From contig DASXRQ010000022.1 of the NCBI GenBank assembly GCA_036506495.1, positions 1-47,204 on the forward strand: a DNA stretch of 47,204 bases, in the 5' to 3' direction. This DNA comes from DASXRC01 sp036506495. Lineage in GTDB: Bacteria > Actinomycetota > Actinomycetes > Mycobacteriales > Micromonosporaceae. Each line of letters begins with the position of its first letter. Position 1 is the stretch's first letter. Positions 17,449 through 26,655 of this stretch are shown here, one piece after another. Below the pieces are notes generated by a model. It made no database searches. It was not told the DNA's origin and saw only the letters and a list, made by a program, of their open reading frames with translations. The translations under genes were made by a program, and so were the position numbers.

Positions 17449-17506
17449 CGATCTAGGGCTAATGCTGGTCGCTGGAGGTCAACTAGCCAGAACAAGTCCT
17501 AGATCG
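17449..17506. repeat. intergenic inverted repeat, family 1 copy B
   Basis: Arms CGATCTAGG (17449-17457) and CCTAGATCG (17498-17506) are perfect 9-bp complements with partial matching continuing inwards (a CTGG/CCAG block). It sits between the convergent 3' ends of the second cyclophilin gene (17422) and rel (17547), where a bidirectional hairpin terminator would be expected. The outer GCGTCGATCT matches the copies at 8455 and 27076. Confidence 0.8.
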
Positions 17507-17546
17507 GCGGGAAATAGGGGGCAGTGGCCGGCCGGGGCGGGTGCGC

Positions 17547-20186
17547 TCAGGCTCCGGAGGTGACCCGGTACGCGTCGAAGACGCCGTCGACCTTGCGCAC
17601 CGCGGCGAGGAGATGACCGAGGTGCTTCGGGTCGGCCATCTCGAAGCTGAACCGGCTCACCGCCACCCGGTCGCGCGTCGTGGTGACCGTCGCGGACAGG
17701 ATGTTGACGCGCTCGTCGGAGAGCACCCGGGTCACGTCGGCGAGCAGCTTGTGCCGGTCCAGCGCCTCGACCTGGATCGCGACCAGGAAGGTCGACGCCG
17801 AGGTCGGCTTCCAGCTCACCTCGACGATGCGCTCGGGCTGCAGCTTGAGCTCGTCCGCGTTGGCGCAGTCGTCGCGGTGCACGCTGACGCCGCCGGACCG
17901 GGTCACGAAGCCGAACACCGCGTCGCCCGGCACCGGGGTACAACAGCGGGCCAGCTTGATCCAGACGTCGCTGACGCCCTTAACGACGACGCCGGGGTCG
18001 TGGGCGGCCGCTCGGTGCCGCGGCGGCCGGGTCGGCACCGCAGTCTCGGCGATGTCCTCGACCGCGCCCTCCTCGCCGCCGTACCCGGCGACAAGCTTCT
18101 GCACCACCGACTGCGCCGAAACCTGGTTGTCGCCGACCGCCGCGTACAGCGCCGTGACGTCGGCCAGATGCAGGTCCCGGGATATCGCCATGAGCGAGTC
18201 CGAGGTGAGCATCCGCTGCAGCGGTAGGCCCTGCTTGCGCATCGCCTTGACGATCGCGTCCTTGCCGGCCTCGATCGCCTCCTCGCGGCGCTCCTTGTTG
18301 AAGTACTGCCGGATCTTCGTACGCGCGCGCGGGCTCTTGACGAAGCCGAGCCAGTCCTGGGTCGGCCCGGCGGTCTCCGACTTCGACGTGAAGATCTCGA
18401 TGACGTCGCCGTTGGAGAGCGTGGACTCCAGCGGGACGAGCTTGCCGTTCACCCGGGCGCCGATGCACTTGTGCCCGACCTCGGTGTGCACGGCGTACGC
18501 GAAGTCGACCGGTGTCGAGCCGGTGGGCAGCGGGATGACGTCGCCCTTCGGCGTGAAGACGTACACCTCCTGGCTGGACAGGTCGAAGCGCAGCGCGTCG
18601 AGGAACTCGCTGGGGTCGCTCGCCTCGCGCTGCCAGTCGAGCAGCTGGCGCAGCCACGTCATCTCGTCGATATGCGCCGGCGGGCCGACGATCGTCGCGC
18701 CCTTCTGCTCCTTGTACTTCCAGTGTGCGGCGATGCCGAACTCCGCGGTGCGGTGCATGGCGTACGTCCGGATCTGCATCTCCACCGGCTTGCCGGTCGG
18801 GCCGATCACGGTCGTGTGCAGCGACTGGTACATGTTGAACTTCGGCATCGCGATGTAGTCCTTGAACCGGCCGGGCACCGGCTGCCAGTTCGCGTGGATC
18901 ACACCGAGCGCCGCGTAGCAGTCCCGGACGGTCTCAACCAGGATCCGCACGCCGACCAGGTCGTAGATGTCCGAGAAGTCGCGACCGCGCACGATCATCT
19001 TCTGATAGATCGAGTACAGGTGCTTCGGGCGGCCGGTCGTCTCCGCCTTGATCTTGGCGGACCGCAGGTCCTGCTGAACCCGCTGCGTGACCTGGCGCAG
19101 CAGCGCCTCGCGCTGCGGCTGGTGCTCCCCGATCAGGCGGTTGATCTCCTCGAACCGCTTCGGGAACAGCGTGCCGAACGCCAGGTCCTCGAGCTCCCAC
19201 TTGATCGTGTTCATGCCGAGGCGGTGCGCCAGCGGGGCCAGGATCTCCAGGGTCTCCTTGGCCTTCTGCTCCTGCTTGGGCCGTGGCAGGAACGTGAGGG
19301 TCCGCATGTTGTGCAGCCGATCGGCGAGCTTGATGACCAGCACCCGGGGGTCCTTGGCCATCGCCACGACCATCTTGCGGATTGTCTCGGCCTTCGCCGC
19401 GTCGCCCAGCTTGACCTTGTCCAGCTTGGTCACGCCGTCCACCAGCAGGGCGACGTCGTCGCCGAAGTCGGTGCGCATCTCGTCGAGGCCGTACTCGGTG
19501 TCCTCGATCGTGTCGTGCAGCAGCGCGGCCACCAGCGTCGTGGTGTCCATGCCGAGGTTCGCCAGGATCGTGGCGACCGCCAGCGGGTGAGTGATGTACG
19601 GATCGCCCGACTTGCGGAACTGACCGGAGTGCCACTGCGCGGCTGTGTCGAACGCGCGCTGCAGCAGTCGGGCGTCCGCCTTGGGGTGGCTGGCCCGGTG
19701 GGTCGCGATCAGCGGCTCGAGCACCTCGCTGACCTGCGGCGTCTGCCAGGGGGCGTTGAACCGCGCGAGGCGCGCCCGGACTCGGCGGCCGGTGGGCGCG
19801 CCGGCGAGTCCGAACGGGGAGCCACCCGGCGCCGCGCCCTCCTCCGCGAGGCGGGCCGCCGCGGGGAACGGGACCACGACGCCGCCGGCGGGCGCGTCGG
19901 CCGGTGGCGACTGCGGGGACGCACCACCGGGCCGCTCGCTGTGCTCCATGCCGGCGGCGCCGTCTCGGCCCGCCGAGCCCTCCGCATCGGCGGGCGGATG
20001 CAGGTTGTCCGAGTTCCCCAGGTTGGCGTGGCCGTTCTCGCCGGCAGCGTCGATCGGCTCGCCGACGTCCGCGCGGACGTCCGCGGGACCCACCGTGCCC
20101 TCCACCGGAGGAGCGATGTCGCCGGACACCTGGCCGCTGCCACCTTCACCTGGGATGGGCCGACCGTTCTCGGCCGACCCGACCAT
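17547..20186 (-). CDS. rel: bifunctional (p)ppGpp synthetase/hydrolase, Rel
   Basis: This 879-residue protein makes and degrades (p)ppGpp in the stringent response. Domains are: Pro/Gly/Ala-rich N-terminal extension (1-145); HD hydrolase with H-D-T-I-E-D at 224-229; synthetase with R-F-K-D at 440-443, the basic form of the motif found in bifunctional Rel and not in RelA; TGS domain (about 550-610, F-T-P-K-G-D-V-I-P-L-P); helical and Cys-containing region (A-R-C-C-T-P-V-P-G-D); and an ACT domain in the last 75 residues. The extension makes it longer than usual. The ATG at 20186 has AGGTAGGA just before it; a later start cannot be excluded. It follows apt in the conserved order. Confidence 0.96.
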   Translation of the reverse strand: MVGSAENGRPIPGEGGSGQVSGDIAPPVEGTVGPADVRADVGEPIDAAGENGHANLGNSDNLHPPADAEGSAGRDGAAGMEHSERPGGASPQSPPADAPAGGVVVPFPAAARLAEEGAAPGGSPFGLAGAPTGRRVRARLARFNAPWQTPQVSEVLEPLIATHRASHPKADARLLQRAFDTAAQWHSGQFRKSGDPYITHPLAVATILANLGMDTTTLVAALLHDTIEDTEYGLDEMRTDFGDDVALLVDGVTKLDKVKLGDAAKAETIRKMVVAMAKDPRVLVIKLADRLHNMRTLTFLPRPKQEQKAKETLEILAPLAHRLGMNTIKWELEDLAFGTLFPKRFEEINRLIGEHQPQREALLRQVTQRVQQDLRSAKIKAETTGRPKHLYSIYQKMIVRGRDFSDIYDLVGVRILVETVRDCYAALGVIHANWQPVPGRFKDYIAMPKFNMYQSLHTTVIGPTGKPVEMQIRTYAMHRTAEFGIAAHWKYKEQKGATIVGPPAHIDEMTWLRQLLDWQREASDPSEFLDALRFDLSSQEVYVFTPKGDVIPLPTGSTPVDFAYAVHTEVGHKCIGARVNGKLVPLESTLSNGDVIEIFTSKSETAGPTQDWLGFVKSPRARTKIRQYFNKERREEAIEAGKDAIVKAMRKQGLPLQRMLTSDSLMAISRDLHLADVTALYAAVGDNQVSAQSVVQKLVAGYGGEEGAVEDIAETAVPTRPPRHRAAAHDPGVVVKGVSDVWIKLARCCTPVPGDAVFGFVTRSGGVSVHRDDCANADELKLQPERIVEVSWKPTSASTFLVAIQVEALDRHKLLADVTRVLSDERVNILSATVTTTRDRVAVSRFSFEMADPKHLGHLLAAVRKVDGVFDAYRVTSGA

Positions 20187-20274
20187 TTCCTACCTGGTCA
20201 AGAATGGCAATCGTACCCTCTGGCATTCCCGAAACCCGACTCGCAGTTCCCGGCTAAACCAGGACGGACACCAC

Positions 20275-20832
20275 CTAGACGGTAAGAAGAGCGTGAACCG
20301 GACGCGGGGCGAGCCTCTCGCGACCCTCCAGGAACGAGAGCTCCAGCACCACGGTGAAGCCGGCGAGCGTGCCGCCGGCCCGCTCGACCAGGTCCAGCGT
20401 CGCGGCGGCGGTGCCACCGGTGGCGAGCACATCGTCGACGACGAGCACCCGCTGGTCGGCCACGAACGCGTCCTCATGCAGCTCGAGGGTGGCCTGCCCG
20501 TACTCGAGCGAGTACGAGGCGGAGAGCACCGACCGCGGCAGCTTGCCGGCCTTGCGCACCGGGATCACGCCCACCCCCGCGGCGTACGCGATCGCCGCCG
20601 CGATCACGAATCCCCGCGCCTCGATGCCGACCACGACGTCGAAGGCGTCGCGGCCGTGGTGGTCCACGATCTGGTCGATCACCTCGTGGAACGCCTGACC
20701 GTCCGCGAACAGCGGCGTCATGTCCTTGAACATGATCCCGGGCTGGGGAAAGTCGGGGACATCAATCACCCGACTCGCCACCAGGTCGGCGACGTGCTGT
20801 CCGCTGTCTCCGCGCACCGCGGTCCCGGTCAT
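20275..20832 (-). CDS. apt: adenine phosphoribosyltransferase
   Basis: A 185-residue enzyme that makes AMP from adenine and PRPP (purine salvage). The PRPP loop V-L-V-V-D-D-V-L-A-T-G-G-T-A lies near 129-142, and the N-terminal D-F-P-Q-P-G-I-M-F-K-D and G-I-E-A-R-G-F motifs are typical of Apt. It sits 9 bases after the secF stop and 88 bases before rel, the standard secDF-apt-rel order. Confidence 0.96.
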   Translation of the reverse strand: MTGTAVRGDSGQHVADLVASRVIDVPDFPQPGIMFKDMTPLFADGQAFHEVIDQIVDHHGRDAFDVVVGIEARGFVIAAAIAYAAGVGVIPVRKAGKLPRSVLSASYSLEYGQATLELHEDAFVADQRVLVVDDVLATGGTAAATLDLVERAGGTLAGFTVVLELSFLEGRERLAPRPVHALLTV

Positions 20833-20841
20833 GGGTGGACC

Positions 20842-22074
20842 CTAGCGGCGCTTGCTTCCGCTCGGTCGCCCGCCCCTCGAGCCCCTCGAGCCGCCGTGGC
20901 GCTGCTTGCCGCTGGGCCGCGAACCGACCCGCGGGGTGGCGCCGGCGAGCGTGCCTTCGCCGGACCCTCGCGTACCGCCGGATCCGGATGCCGCATCGGC
21001 CGCGGCCGCCTTGGTCGGTGCGGCGGCGGCCTTCGCCGGCGCGGCGGCCTTCCTGGCGGCCTTGGGCGCCACCTCGCCGCGGGCGATCGCGGCCCGACGG
21101 GCGAGCACCCGCTGGGTGTGCGCCTTGAACCGCGGCTCCCGCTCCTTGAGCGTGACCAGCACCGGCGTCGCGAAGAAGATCGACGAGTACACCGCCGTCC
21201 CCATGCCGACGAACAGCACCAGGCCGAGGTCCTTCAGCGTGCCCGCGCCCAGCAGGCCAGCGCCGATGAACAGCAGTCCGCCGACCGGAAGCAGCGCGAC
21301 CAGACCGGTGTTGATCGACCGCATCAGCGTCTGGTTGACGGCGAGGTTGGCCGCCTCGGCGTATGTCTGGTTGCTGCTGCCGGTGATGCCGCGCGTGTTC
21401 TCCTGGATCTTGTCGAACACGACGACGACGTCGTAGAGCGCGAAGCCCAGGATCGTCAGGAATCCGATGATCGTCGACGGCGTGACCTCGAAGCCGACCA
21501 GGGAGTAGACGCCGGCGGTGAACACGAGGTCGAGGAGCAGCGACGCGACCGCCGCGACCGCCATCCGCCATTCGAAGCGGATTATGAGGTACACCATGAC
21601 GAGGGCGACGAAGATCAGCAGGCCGTAGAGGGCGCGCTGCGTGACCTGCTGGCCCCACGCCGGGCTGACCCGGTTGTCGCTGATCTGATTCGCCGGGATG
21701 CCGAGCTTGTCGGACAGGTCGGACTTCACGGTGGCCGAGTCGGTCTGGCTGAGCGGCGAGGTGCGCACGAGGTAGCTGGCGCTGCCCCCGTTGCCGACCT
21801 TCTGTGCCGAGACGACCCGGGCCGGCTCGGTGGTCTTCAGAGCTGCGAGCTCGCGGGACACCTCGTCCTCGACCCGCTGCATGGTGCCCACGCTGGCCGG
21901 GATCTGGAACTCGTTGCCGCCCTTGAACTCGATGCCCAGGCTGAAACCGCGCAGCGCGATGCTCAGGATCGCGATCAGCACGACCACGCCGGCGACCGCG
22001 AACCACACCTTGCGCTTGCCGACGATGTTGAGGCCGGCTTCGCCTCGGTACAGGCGCGTAGCGAGACCGCTCAT
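20842..22074 (-). CDS. secF: protein translocase subunit SecF
   Basis: The protein has 410 residues from the ATG at 22074, with AGGAGG 10 bases upstream. A GTG at 22083 overlapping the secD stop is an alternative but sits only one base from the ribosome site. SecF pairs with SecD to pull exported proteins across the membrane using the proton gradient. Visible are TM1, the G-I-E-F-K-G-G-N-E-F segment, the outer P4 domain and five C-terminal helices with Y-D-V-V-V-V-F-D-K-I. The last 110 residues are an Ala/Lys-rich then Gly/Ser/Arg-rich cytoplasmic tail, longer than in E. coli. Confidence 0.95.
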   Translation of the reverse strand: MSGLATRLYRGEAGLNIVGKRKVWFAVAGVVVLIAILSIALRGFSLGIEFKGGNEFQIPASVGTMQRVEDEVSRELAALKTTEPARVVSAQKVGNGGSASYLVRTSPLSQTDSATVKSDLSDKLGIPANQISDNRVSPAWGQQVTQRALYGLLIFVALVMVYLIIRFEWRMAVAAVASLLLDLVFTAGVYSLVGFEVTPSTIIGFLTILGFALYDVVVVFDKIQENTRGITGSSNQTYAEAANLAVNQTLMRSINTGLVALLPVGGLLFIGAGLLGAGTLKDLGLVLFVGMGTAVYSSIFFATPVLVTLKEREPRFKAHTQRVLARRAAIARGEVAPKAARKAAAPAKAAAAPTKAAAADAASGSGGTRGSGEGTLAGATPRVGSRPSGKQRHGGSRGSRGGRPSGSKRR

Positions 22075-22079
22075 CGTGG

Positions 22080-23909
22080 TCACGCCTCCTTGGGGTTGAC
22101 GCGGCCGGTGGCCGGGGCGGGCTTGTCCTCGCGCTGGAGCACGCGGCCCAGCCCGCTGACCCGCGGCGACAGGAACGCCGGGGTGCGTGCGAACATCGTC
22201 ATGATCGGGTGCCGGAACAGGAACACGACCACCAGGTCGAGCACCGTGGCCAGGCCGAGCGCGAAGGCGAAGCCCCGCACCGAACCGACCGACACGAGGT
22301 AGAGCACGACCGCGGCCAGGACCGAGATCACGTTGGCCGAGATGATAGTACGCCGGGCGCGTGCCCACGCCCGGGGCACGGCGCTCCGCGGTGTCCGGCC
22401 CTCGCGTATCTCGTCCTTGAGGCGTTCGAAGTAGATGACAAACGAGTCTGCGGCGACGCCGAGCGACACGATGAAGCCCGCTATGCCGGCCAGGGTCAGG
22501 GTGAACCCTATCTGCCGGCCGAGCAGGACCAGCGCCCCGAATACGAGCAGGCCGGACAGGATGAGGCTCAGGAAGATGACGGTGCCGAGCAGGCGGTAGT
22601 AGAAGAACGCGTAGATGGCCAGCAGGATCATGCCGACGCCGGCGGCGAGCAGGCCGGCCTTGAGATGCTCGGTGCCGAGGGTGGCGGAGACGCTCTCCGC
22701 CTCGCTCGTGGTGAATGTCAGCGGCAGCGCGCCGTAGCGCAGCTGGCTAGCGAGCAGGTCGGCGTCCTTGCGGGTGAAGCTGCCGGTGATCTGCGAGTTG
22801 CCGGTGAGCACGCCCTGGATGGCCGGCGAGGAGACGACCTGGTTGTCGAGCACGACCGCGACCCGGCACCGACCGTTCTCGTCGACGACGTCCTGCGAGC
22901 AGGCCTTGCCCTCGTTGTTGTAGGCCTCCCGGGTCAGCGCGGTCCACTTCTCCTGGCCGGAACCGGTGAAGGTGAGGCTGACCACCCAGCGGCTGGTGCC
23001 CTGCTCGATGACGGCGTTGGCGCCGTTGACGTCCGTGCCCAGCACCTTAGACACGTCCATCAGGTATTTCGTCGGTCCCTCACACGCCACGGCCTGCTGC
23101 TTGGGGTCCGAGATGGACCCCGCGGGCCGGTCGTTGAGCATCTTGCACGTGACAGCCGGGACGTTGAACTGGATGTTCGTGGGCAGCGCGGCGACCTCGT
23201 CCGAGGTCAGCTTGCCGAACGGCGCCAGCACCGCCGCGTCCTGGCTCGGGTCGGCCGGTGCCTGCAGGCCCACGGCGGTGTTCCACGCCGCGGTGCCGAC
23301 CTTCTTCTTGATCGCCTCGCGCTGCTGCTCGATAGTCTGGTTGACCACCGGCGGGGCCGCGGTGGCGCTGCCGGACGGGGTTGGGCTCGCGGACGCCGTC
23401 GCGCTGGGGCTGGCCGACGGCGTCGCGCTGCCGCTCGGGTTCGGCGTCGGCGTCGTGCTGCCGGTCGGATTCGGCGTCGCGCTGCCGGTCGGCGCCGGCT
23501 GCGCGCCGGTGTCGCCCGTCGCCCTCAGGAGCTTGCGGAAGCGCAGCTCCGCGGGCTGACCGACCTGCTTGAGCTCGTCCCGGCTCTGGCCCGCGACCGA
23601 GATGACGATGTTGCTGTTGCCCTCGGTGACCACCTCGGCCTCGGTGACGCCGCGGGCGTTCACCCGGCTCTCGATGATCTGCCTGGCCAGCTCGAGGTTG
23701 TCGCTCGACGGTGCCTTGCCGTTCTGGGTCTTCGCGTTGAGGGTGACCCTCGTGCCGCCGACGAGGTCGAGGCCCAACCGCGGCGCCAGCCGGTCGCCGA
23801 TGCTCCCCTTCGCGCCCGCGAAGAAGACCAGGGCGTACAGGATCGCGAAGAGGAGCGCGAGCGCGGCGAGCTGTCGCCCTGGGCGCATCTGTCCCTGAGG
23901 TGGTGCCAC
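22080..23909 (-). CDS. secD: protein translocase subunit SecD
   Basis: The protein has 609 residues from the GTG at 23909, with GGGAG 11 bases upstream; the in-frame ATG at 23987 would run 56 bases into yajC. The order is TM1 (L-A-L-L-F-A-I-L-Y-A-L-V-F-F), the L-G-L-D-L-V-G-G-T-R motif, the large outer P1 domain, then five helices with D-S-F-V-I-Y-F-E-R-L-K-D-E. A Ser/Thr/Pro/Gly/Ala linker of about 50 residues interrupts P1 before V-V-N-Q-T. It precedes secF by 5 bases, so the two subunits are co-translated. Confidence 0.95.
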   Translation of the reverse strand: MAPPQGQMRPGRQLAALALLFAILYALVFFAGAKGSIGDRLAPRLGLDLVGGTRVTLNAKTQNGKAPSSDNLELARQIIESRVNARGVTEAEVVTEGNSNIVISVAGQSRDELKQVGQPAELRFRKLLRATGDTGAQPAPTGSATPNPTGSTTPTPNPSGSATPSASPSATASASPTPSGSATAAPPVVNQTIEQQREAIKKKVGTAAWNTAVGLQAPADPSQDAAVLAPFGKLTSDEVAALPTNIQFNVPAVTCKMLNDRPAGSISDPKQQAVACEGPTKYLMDVSKVLGTDVNGANAVIEQGTSRWVVSLTFTGSGQEKWTALTREAYNNEGKACSQDVVDENGRCRVAVVLDNQVVSSPAIQGVLTGNSQITGSFTRKDADLLASQLRYGALPLTFTTSEAESVSATLGTEHLKAGLLAAGVGMILLAIYAFFYYRLLGTVIFLSLILSGLLVFGALVLLGRQIGFTLTLAGIAGFIVSLGVAADSFVIYFERLKDEIREGRTPRSAVPRAWARARRTIISANVISVLAAVVLYLVSVGSVRGFAFALGLATVLDLVVVFLFRHPIMTMFARTPAFLSPRVSGLGRVLQREDKPAPATGRVNPKEA

Positions 23910-23931
23910 GGTTGTCGAGTCTCCCTGTGCG

Positions 23932-24288
23932 TCAGTCGGTCTTCTCGGACTGGACCGGGGACTCGACGGGCTCCATGTCGTCGTCATCGTCGGCGCTCGA
24001 CGCCGAGTTCACGACGCGGGCGACCGCGCCACGGGCGTACCGGGCGTGGACGCCGGGAGCGATCTCAAGCGTGACGGCCTCGTCATCCGCGTCGACGACG
24101 GTGCCGTACAGCCCGCCGATCGTGACGATCTCGTCGCCGGCGCCCAGCGTCGACTGCATCTGCTGGGCCTCCCGACGCCGCCGCTGCTGCGGGCGGATCA
24201 TCATGAAGTACATGACGCCGAACAGCAGAATGATGAAGAGCAGCGGCAGGAAGCTGCCGCCACCAGAGGAGGACGCTGCCAAGAGCAC
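23932..24288 (-). CDS. yajC: preprotein translocase subunit YajC
   Basis: The protein has 118 residues from the GTG at 24288, with GGAAGG 7 bases upstream; the in-frame ATG at 24351 lacks a site. One N-terminal membrane helix (F-L-P-L-L-F-I-I-L-L-F-G-V-M-Y-F-M-M) is followed by I-R-P-Q-Q-R-R-R-R-E, the YajC hallmark, then the small cytoplasmic domain G-D-E-I-V-T-I-G-G-L-Y-G-T-V and a long acidic tail. YajC associates with SecDF. It starts 154 bases after ruvB. Confidence 0.95.
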   Translation of the reverse strand: MLLAASSSGGGSFLPLLFIILLFGVMYFMMIRPQQRRRREAQQMQSTLGAGDEIVTIGGLYGTVVDADDEAVTLEIAPGVHARYARGAVARVVNSASSADDDDDMEPVESPVQSEKTD

Positions 24289-24371
24289 GGTGTGACCTTC
24301 CGGTTGGCCCCGCGGCGCGTGAAGGGGCGCGCCACCGGTGGCTGGGTTCACGTCCTGTTCGGACCGCGGCG

Positions 24372-24377
24372 AGTCTA
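24372..24377 (-). promoter_or_regulatory. putative -10 for yajC-secD-secF
   Basis: TAGACT on the minus strand in the 154-base gap between ruvB and yajC, 83 bases before the yajC start. No convincing -35 is visible. Further upstream the octamer GATCACGT occurs twice in direct orientation (about 24412-24431), a possible regulator site. The gap itself argues that secDF has its own promoter. Confidence 0.35.
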
Positions 24378-24442
24378 GTCGGTGACCCTGGGAACGCCGA
24401 ACGCGGCATAGATCACGTTCGGATCACGTCGAGTTCGCCGCG

Positions 24443-25495
24443 TCACGGGTCGACCGCGAACAGGTCGGGCGCCGCGCCGGCGCCGCCCCCAAAAATACCA
24501 TTTGGTGGCGTACGCCCGAGATGACGCCAGGCCGAGGCCGTCGCCACCCGCCCGCGTGGGGTCCGGGCCAGCAGTCCGGCCCGGACGAGGAACGGCTCAC
24601 AGACCTCCTCGACGGTCTCGGGCAGGTCGCCCACCGCCACGGCCAACGTGGACAGGCCCACGGGGCCACCGCCGAACGAGTCCACCAGGGCCGACAGCAC
24701 CGCGCGATCGAGCCGGTCCAGGCCGGCCTCGTCCACGTCGTACACCCGGAGCGCCGCCCGGGCCGTCTCCAGGGTGACGACGCCGTCGGCCCGCACCTCG
24801 GCGTAATCCCGGACCCGGCGGAGCAGCCGGTTGGCGATCCGTGGCGTACCCCGCGACCGGCCCGCGATCTCCGCGGCCCCGTCCGGGGTGACCGGGACGC
24901 CCAGGATGCCGGCCGACCGGTCCACGAGCCGCTCCAGCTCGTCGGCCGGGTAGAAGTCGAGGTGCCCGGTGAACCCGAACCGGTCCCGCATCGGGCCGGT
25001 CAGCAGGCCCGACCGGGTGGTGGCGCCGACCAATGTGAACGGCTCGACGTCCAGCGGGATCGCGGTGGCGCCCGGACCCTTGCCGACCACCACGTCGACG
25101 CGGTAATCCTCCATGGCGCTATAGAGCAGCTCCTCGGCCGGTTTCGCGATGCGATGGATCTCGTCGATGAACAGCACGTCGCCGGTCGACAGGCTCGTCA
25201 GCACCGCGGCCAGGTCGCCCGAGCGCTCGATCGCGGGACCGCTGGTGATGCGCAGGCCGGCGCCGAGCTCCGCCGCGACGATCATGGCGATCGTGGTCTT
25301 GCCCAGCCCGGGCGCCCCGGAGAGCAGGATGTGGTCGGGCGGGCGACCCCGGCGCAGCGCGCTGCCGAGCAACAGCTCCAGCTGCTCGCGGACGCGGTGC
25401 TGCCCGATCAGCTCGGACAGCCGCCTCGGCCGGACGCTCGCCTCGGCGTCGCGTTCGGCGTCGTCCGCGTATGCGGAGACGAGTCGCTCGCTCAC
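24443..25495 (-). CDS. ruvB: Holliday-junction branch-migration helicase RuvB
   Basis: The 350-residue AAA+ motor drives branch migration with RuvA. Walker A, G-A-P-G-L-G-K-T-T, is at 60-68, Walker B is F-I-D-E-I-H-R, sensor 1 is G-A-T-T-R-S-G-L-L, and the C-terminal winged helix contains R-G-T-P-R-I-A-N-R-L-L-R-R-V-R-D. It is normal in length apart from about 15 extra C-terminal residues. The GTG start overlaps the ruvA stop (GTGA). The stop lies 154 bases before yajC. Confidence 0.97.
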   Translation of the reverse strand: MSERLVSAYADDAERDAEASVRPRRLSELIGQHRVREQLELLLGSALRRGRPPDHILLSGAPGLGKTTIAMIVAAELGAGLRITSGPAIERSGDLAAVLTSLSTGDVLFIDEIHRIAKPAEELLYSAMEDYRVDVVVGKGPGATAIPLDVEPFTLVGATTRSGLLTGPMRDRFGFTGHLDFYPADELERLVDRSAGILGVPVTPDGAAEIAGRSRGTPRIANRLLRRVRDYAEVRADGVVTLETARAALRVYDVDEAGLDRLDRAVLSALVDSFGGGPVGLSTLAVAVGDLPETVEEVCEPFLVRAGLLARTPRGRVATASAWRHLGRTPPNGIFGGGAGAAPDLFAVDP

Positions 25496-26094
25496 CGTGC
25501 CCTGCCCAGCAGCCGGATCGCCTGCTTGAGCAGCGCGGGCACCGGCGGCACCTCACCGTCGACGGTCTCCGCCACCGCCGTCACCGCATAGTCGGCCTGC
25601 CCGGCCGTCCAGCCGAGCCCGACCAGCGCCCGACGCACCTGCTCCTGCCAGACTGCGCCGACGATGCCCGTCGAGCCGTCGCCGCCGACCGCGACCGGTC
25701 CGACGCGGTCGCGCAGCTCGAGGACCAGCCGCTCGGCGCCCTTCCTGCCGATGCCCGGCACGCGGGTGAGCGTCGCAGTGTCACCGTTGGCGATCGCCTT
25801 GCGGACCACGCCGGGGCTGTGCACGGCCAGCACCGCCTGGGCCAGCCGTGGGCCGACCCCGCTCGCAGTCTGCAGCAGCTCGAACAACTGCTTCTCGTCG
25901 TCGTCGGCGAAGCCGTACAGGGTCAGCGATTCCTCGCGCACGACGAGGCTCGTCGCCAGCCGCGCCGGCTCGCCGACCCGCAGCCCGGCGATCGTGCCGG
26001 GCGCGCAGTGCACGGCCAGGCCGACCCCGCCCACCTCGACCACGACCCCGTCCGGCGAGACCGCCACCACCCGGCCGCGCACACTCGCGATCAC
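25492..26094 (-). CDS. ruvA: Holliday-junction DNA-binding protein RuvA
   Basis: The protein has 200 residues from the GTG at 26094, with GGAGG 7 bases upstream. A longer frame extends back over ruvC but is its shadow. The domains are the OB fold at 1-62 (V-I-A-S-V-R-G-R-V, L-Y-G-F-A-D-D-D-E), two HhH motifs (S-G-V-G-P-R-L-A-Q-A and V-P-G-I-G-R-K-G-A-E-R) and the C-terminal RuvB-binding domain. GTGA overlaps tie it to ruvC and ruvB on either side. Confidence 0.97.
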   Translation of the reverse strand: MIASVRGRVVAVSPDGVVVEVGGVGLAVHCAPGTIAGLRVGEPARLATSLVVREESLTLYGFADDDEKQLFELLQTASGVGPRLAQAVLAVHSPGVVRKAIANGDTATLTRVPGIGRKGAERLVLELRDRVGPVAVGGDGSTGIVGAVWQEQVRRALVGLGWTAGQADYAVTAVAETVDGEVPPVPALLKQAIRLLGRAR

Positions 26095-26627
26095 GCGACA
26101 CCTCCTGATCCACTTGCCCGGGCCGCGGCGGCCGCCGCCGCCAGCCGGGCCCGGGTGCCGCCGCGCCAGACGTGGCAGATGGCCAGGGCCAGGGCGTCCG
26201 CCGCGTCGGCGGGCCGCGGCGGCGCGTCCATCCGCAGCAGCCGCGTCACCATCGAGGTCACCTGCGCCTTGTCGGCCTGGCCGGAGCCCGTCACCGCCGC
26301 CTTCACCTCGCTCGGCGTGTACGTCTGCACGGGCAGCCCGGCCCGCGCGGCCGTCAGCACGGCCACCGCCCCGGCCTGCGCGGTGCCCATCACCGTCCGC
26401 ACGTTGTGCTGGCTGAAGACACGCTCGACCGCCACGCTCTCCGGCCGATGCTCGACGAGCAGCCCGGTCAGCAGCCGGTCGAGGTCGAGCAGCCGCAGCG
26501 CGACGTCGTCGGCCGGGTCGGTCGTGATGACGTAATAGCCGAGCAGCGCGCACGGCCGTCCCGGTCGGCCCTCGACGATGCCGACGCCACAGCGCGTCAG
26601 CCCGGGGTCGACGCCGAGCACGCGCAC
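26091..26627 (-). CDS. ruvC: crossover junction endodeoxyribonuclease RuvC
   Basis: The 178-residue nuclease cuts Holliday junctions. Acidic residues Asp7 (M-R-V-L-G-V-D-P-G), Glu68 (V-A-V-E-R-V-F) and the late pair in D-A-A-D-A-L-A-L-A are the catalytic set. F-S-Q-H-N-V-R-T-V-M-G matches the family's DNA-binding loop. It is first gene of ruvCAB here; its stop is in a GTGA overlap with ruvA. A candidate LexA box lies 28 bases upstream. Confidence 0.97.
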   Translation of the reverse strand: MRVLGVDPGLTRCGVGIVEGRPGRPCALLGYYVITTDPADDVALRLLDLDRLLTGLLVEHRPESVAVERVFSQHNVRTVMGTAQAGAVAVLTAARAGLPVQTYTPSEVKAAVTGSGQADKAQVTSMVTRLLRMDAPPRPADAADALALAICHVWRGGTRARLAAAAAAARASGSGGVA

Positions 26628-26655
26628 CGCCGACCTCCCCTCGCCCGACCCACCG

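Noticed and set aside
18471..24074. Three long plus-strand frames (604, 885 and 621 codons)
   Set aside because: They are antisense to rel, apt, secF, secD and yajC and carry charged low-complexity products.
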